Source of the DNA: Flavobacteriales bacterium UBA6969
GTDB lineage: Bacteria; Bacteroidota; Bacteroidia; Flavobacteriales_D; Sanyastnellaceae
Direction of reading: 5' to 3'
NCBI GenBank assembly: GCA_002448555.1
Contig: DJYV01000166.1
Coordinates: forward strand, 1-7,564
DNA: 7,564 nucleotides
The position numbers and the translations under genes were made by a program. Below are positions 6,439 to 7,564 of this stretch, one piece after another. Each line of letters opens with the position of its first letter. Within the stretch, counting starts at the first letter, position 1. Under the pieces are notes generated by a model. The model had not been told where the DNA came from, searched no databases, and worked only from the letters and a program-made list of their open reading frames with translations.

Positions 6439-7564
6439 TTAGCGAACCACGTCCATCTCCTCGACGAGGTGGCCGGCTCCTGCATACACATCGGTGATCC
6501 ACAGGACGTACCGAATGTCAACCATGATGTTGCGGCAGCGTGAGCCGTCGAAAAGAATATCGCTCATGGTCGATTCCCAAGACCGGTCGAAATTGACACC
6601 CACAAGGTGACCATCCCCATCGATGGCTGGTGAACCCGAGTTCCCTCCGGTGGTATGGTTGGATCCCGTGAAACATACGGGAAGCTCGCCTTCTTCATTG
6701 GCATACGCACCCCAGTCTCCTTTCTCAAGTGCCGCAACCAAATCCGCCGGCAAGTCGAAGTCAGCATCGCCGGGGATGTATTTCTGCAAAATGCCTTTCG
6801 CAGTTGTGAACGGCAGGTAAGTCATGCCATCGTAAGGCGATGACCCTTCCACCTTTCCGTAGGTCAGGCGCAAGGTGCTGTTCGCATCCGGGGAAAAAGC
6901 GCGCTCCGGGAACAACGTGCGCAAGCCGTTGGTGTACACCCCGGTCAGCGAATCAAGTTCTGCCGAAGCAGCACCATACCTGGCTGCGACACGATCGAAA
7001 TACGCGTTGCGCATGGATTTGATGAGGGCGTACAAGGGATCCTTCGAAAGTTTGGCAAACGCCTTGGCGCTGCCTTTGGCCAATAATGCCTCAACCGCAT
7101 CGCGGTCGTCGAATACGGACTTTGCATAGGTGCGCGCTGCCCAGTTCTCGGGGTCGGATTCCGCAGGCTGAAGGGCTTCCGGAACGAATGCGGGATCGAT
7201 GTGATCAAAGTACGGGGCCACGAGGGCCGCCATGATGTCCCGATCAACGCTCGCGTCATACTGCCGAAAATGGTCTTCGGTGCTGGCCTGCAACTGCGCA
7301 ATCACAGCATCGATTTCACCAGCGGCCTCCGTGGCTTCCCACCGTTCAACCAGCGGGGCAAATGACCACGCATAGTTCAAAGCATCAGGGCCGTAGTACA
7401 CCCACTCAATGAACAGGCTTCGGGCCAACATGTAGGGATTGCGTTCTGCATTGGCCGCTTGCATGTTACTGATCAACTGCATCCACGGCAAATTGTCTGC
7501 TGCCGCCGCCCGGGCCATGAACTCCGCTTCGAGTTCGAGTTTTTTGCCCACAGCGTCCAATTCG
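6439..7564 (-). CDS. S46 family dipeptidyl peptidase, DPP11-like, C-terminal part (5' end beyond window)
   Basis: The frame is open to the right edge. About 374 residues are present, roughly half of the usual length of about 720, ending at the TAA at 6441-6439. The nearest in-frame TTG (7560) is internal, not a start. The helical middle region (GPDALNYAWSFAPL and following) is typical of S46 enzymes. The C-terminal protease segment has TTGGNSGSP, with the nucleophile Ser codon at 6639-6637, then GVNFDRSW, VDIRYVLWITDVYAGAGHLVEEM and the C-terminus. The residue 18 after the Ser is Arg (codon 6585-6583). In this family Arg there marks DPP11 (Asp/Glu at P1), whereas Gly marks DPP7. These enzymes release dipeptides from oligopeptides in the periplasm for amino-acid use. 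The catalytic His and Asp lie outside the window. The gene is probably not part of the LOX operon: it is separated from it by the microprotein gene and the divergent region. Confidence 0.92.
   Translation of the reverse strand, partial: ELDAVGKKLELEAEFMARAAAADNLPWMQLISNMQAANAERNPYMLARSLFIEWVYYGPDALNYAWSFAPLVERWEATEAAGEIDAVIAQLQASTEDHFRQYDASVDRDIMAALVAPYFDHIDPAFVPEALQPAESDPENWAARTYAKSVFDDRDAVEALLAKGSAKAFAKLSKDPLYALIKSMRNAYFDRVAARYGAASAELDSLTGVYTNGLRTLFPERAFSPDANSTLRLTYGKVEGSSPYDGMTYLPFTTAKGILQKYIPGDADFDLPADLVAALEKGDWGAYANEEGELPVCFTGSNHTTGGNSGSPAIDGDGHLVGVNFDRSWESTMSDILFDGSRCRNIMVDIRYVLWITDVYAGAGHLVEEMDVVR

Noticed and set aside
6210..6521. Minus-strand 103-codon frame across the microprotein and the peptidase 3' end
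   Set aside because: It overlaps the in-frame end of the S46 peptidase and the microprotein, and its translation has no recognisable pattern.

Overview
The window reads as Bacteroidota DNA, most likely a marine Flavobacteriales-type organism of fairly high GC. Three points support this. Two large secreted proteins end in the two known sorting domains of the type IX secretion system (T9SS). A Cys-rich repeat starting GCTDEEACNY is common in surface proteins of this group. Shine-Dalgarno sequences are essentially absent before the starts, while a TAnnTTTG-like -7 element is visible. No mobile element, CRISPR array, tRNA or rRNA was seen.

Layout, right to left on the minus strand. 7564-6439 is the C-terminal half of an S46 dipeptidyl peptidase, cut by the window edge. 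Its specificity position suggests the DPP11 (Asp/Glu-specific) type. 6291-6419 on the plus strand is a 42-codon ORF for a His-rich, single-pass membrane microprotein. It is divergent from the main gene cluster and converges on the peptidase gene. 6167-3246 encodes a 973-residue secreted multidomain protein whose core is a complete lysyl oxidase (LOX). 3249-196 encodes a 1017-residue secreted protein with a lamin-tail domain, a chitobiase-C-like domain, a CotH kinase domain, three tandem beta-repeats and a gliding-motility-type C-terminal domain. 190-1 is the N-terminal part of a sulfotransferase-like (P-loop, SGPRNCST) protein that continues off the left edge.

The LOX and CotH genes overlap by 4 bp (ATGA), and the sulfotransferase-like start follows the CotH stop after 5 bp. 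The three therefore look like one transcript, starting in the 120-bp divergent intergenic region. The pairing is the most interesting point in the window. LOX is a copper/quinone enzyme that oxidises lysines to cross-link extracellular proteins, and CotH proteins are secreted atypical kinases that phosphorylate structural proteins. Both here are built for T9SS export, but with different sorting domains: type A on LOX, type B (CHU_C) on CotH. A coordinated system that modifies or hardens an extracellular protein layer is a reasonable hypothesis. The sequence supports the architecture and the catalytic residues. The biological role is inference.
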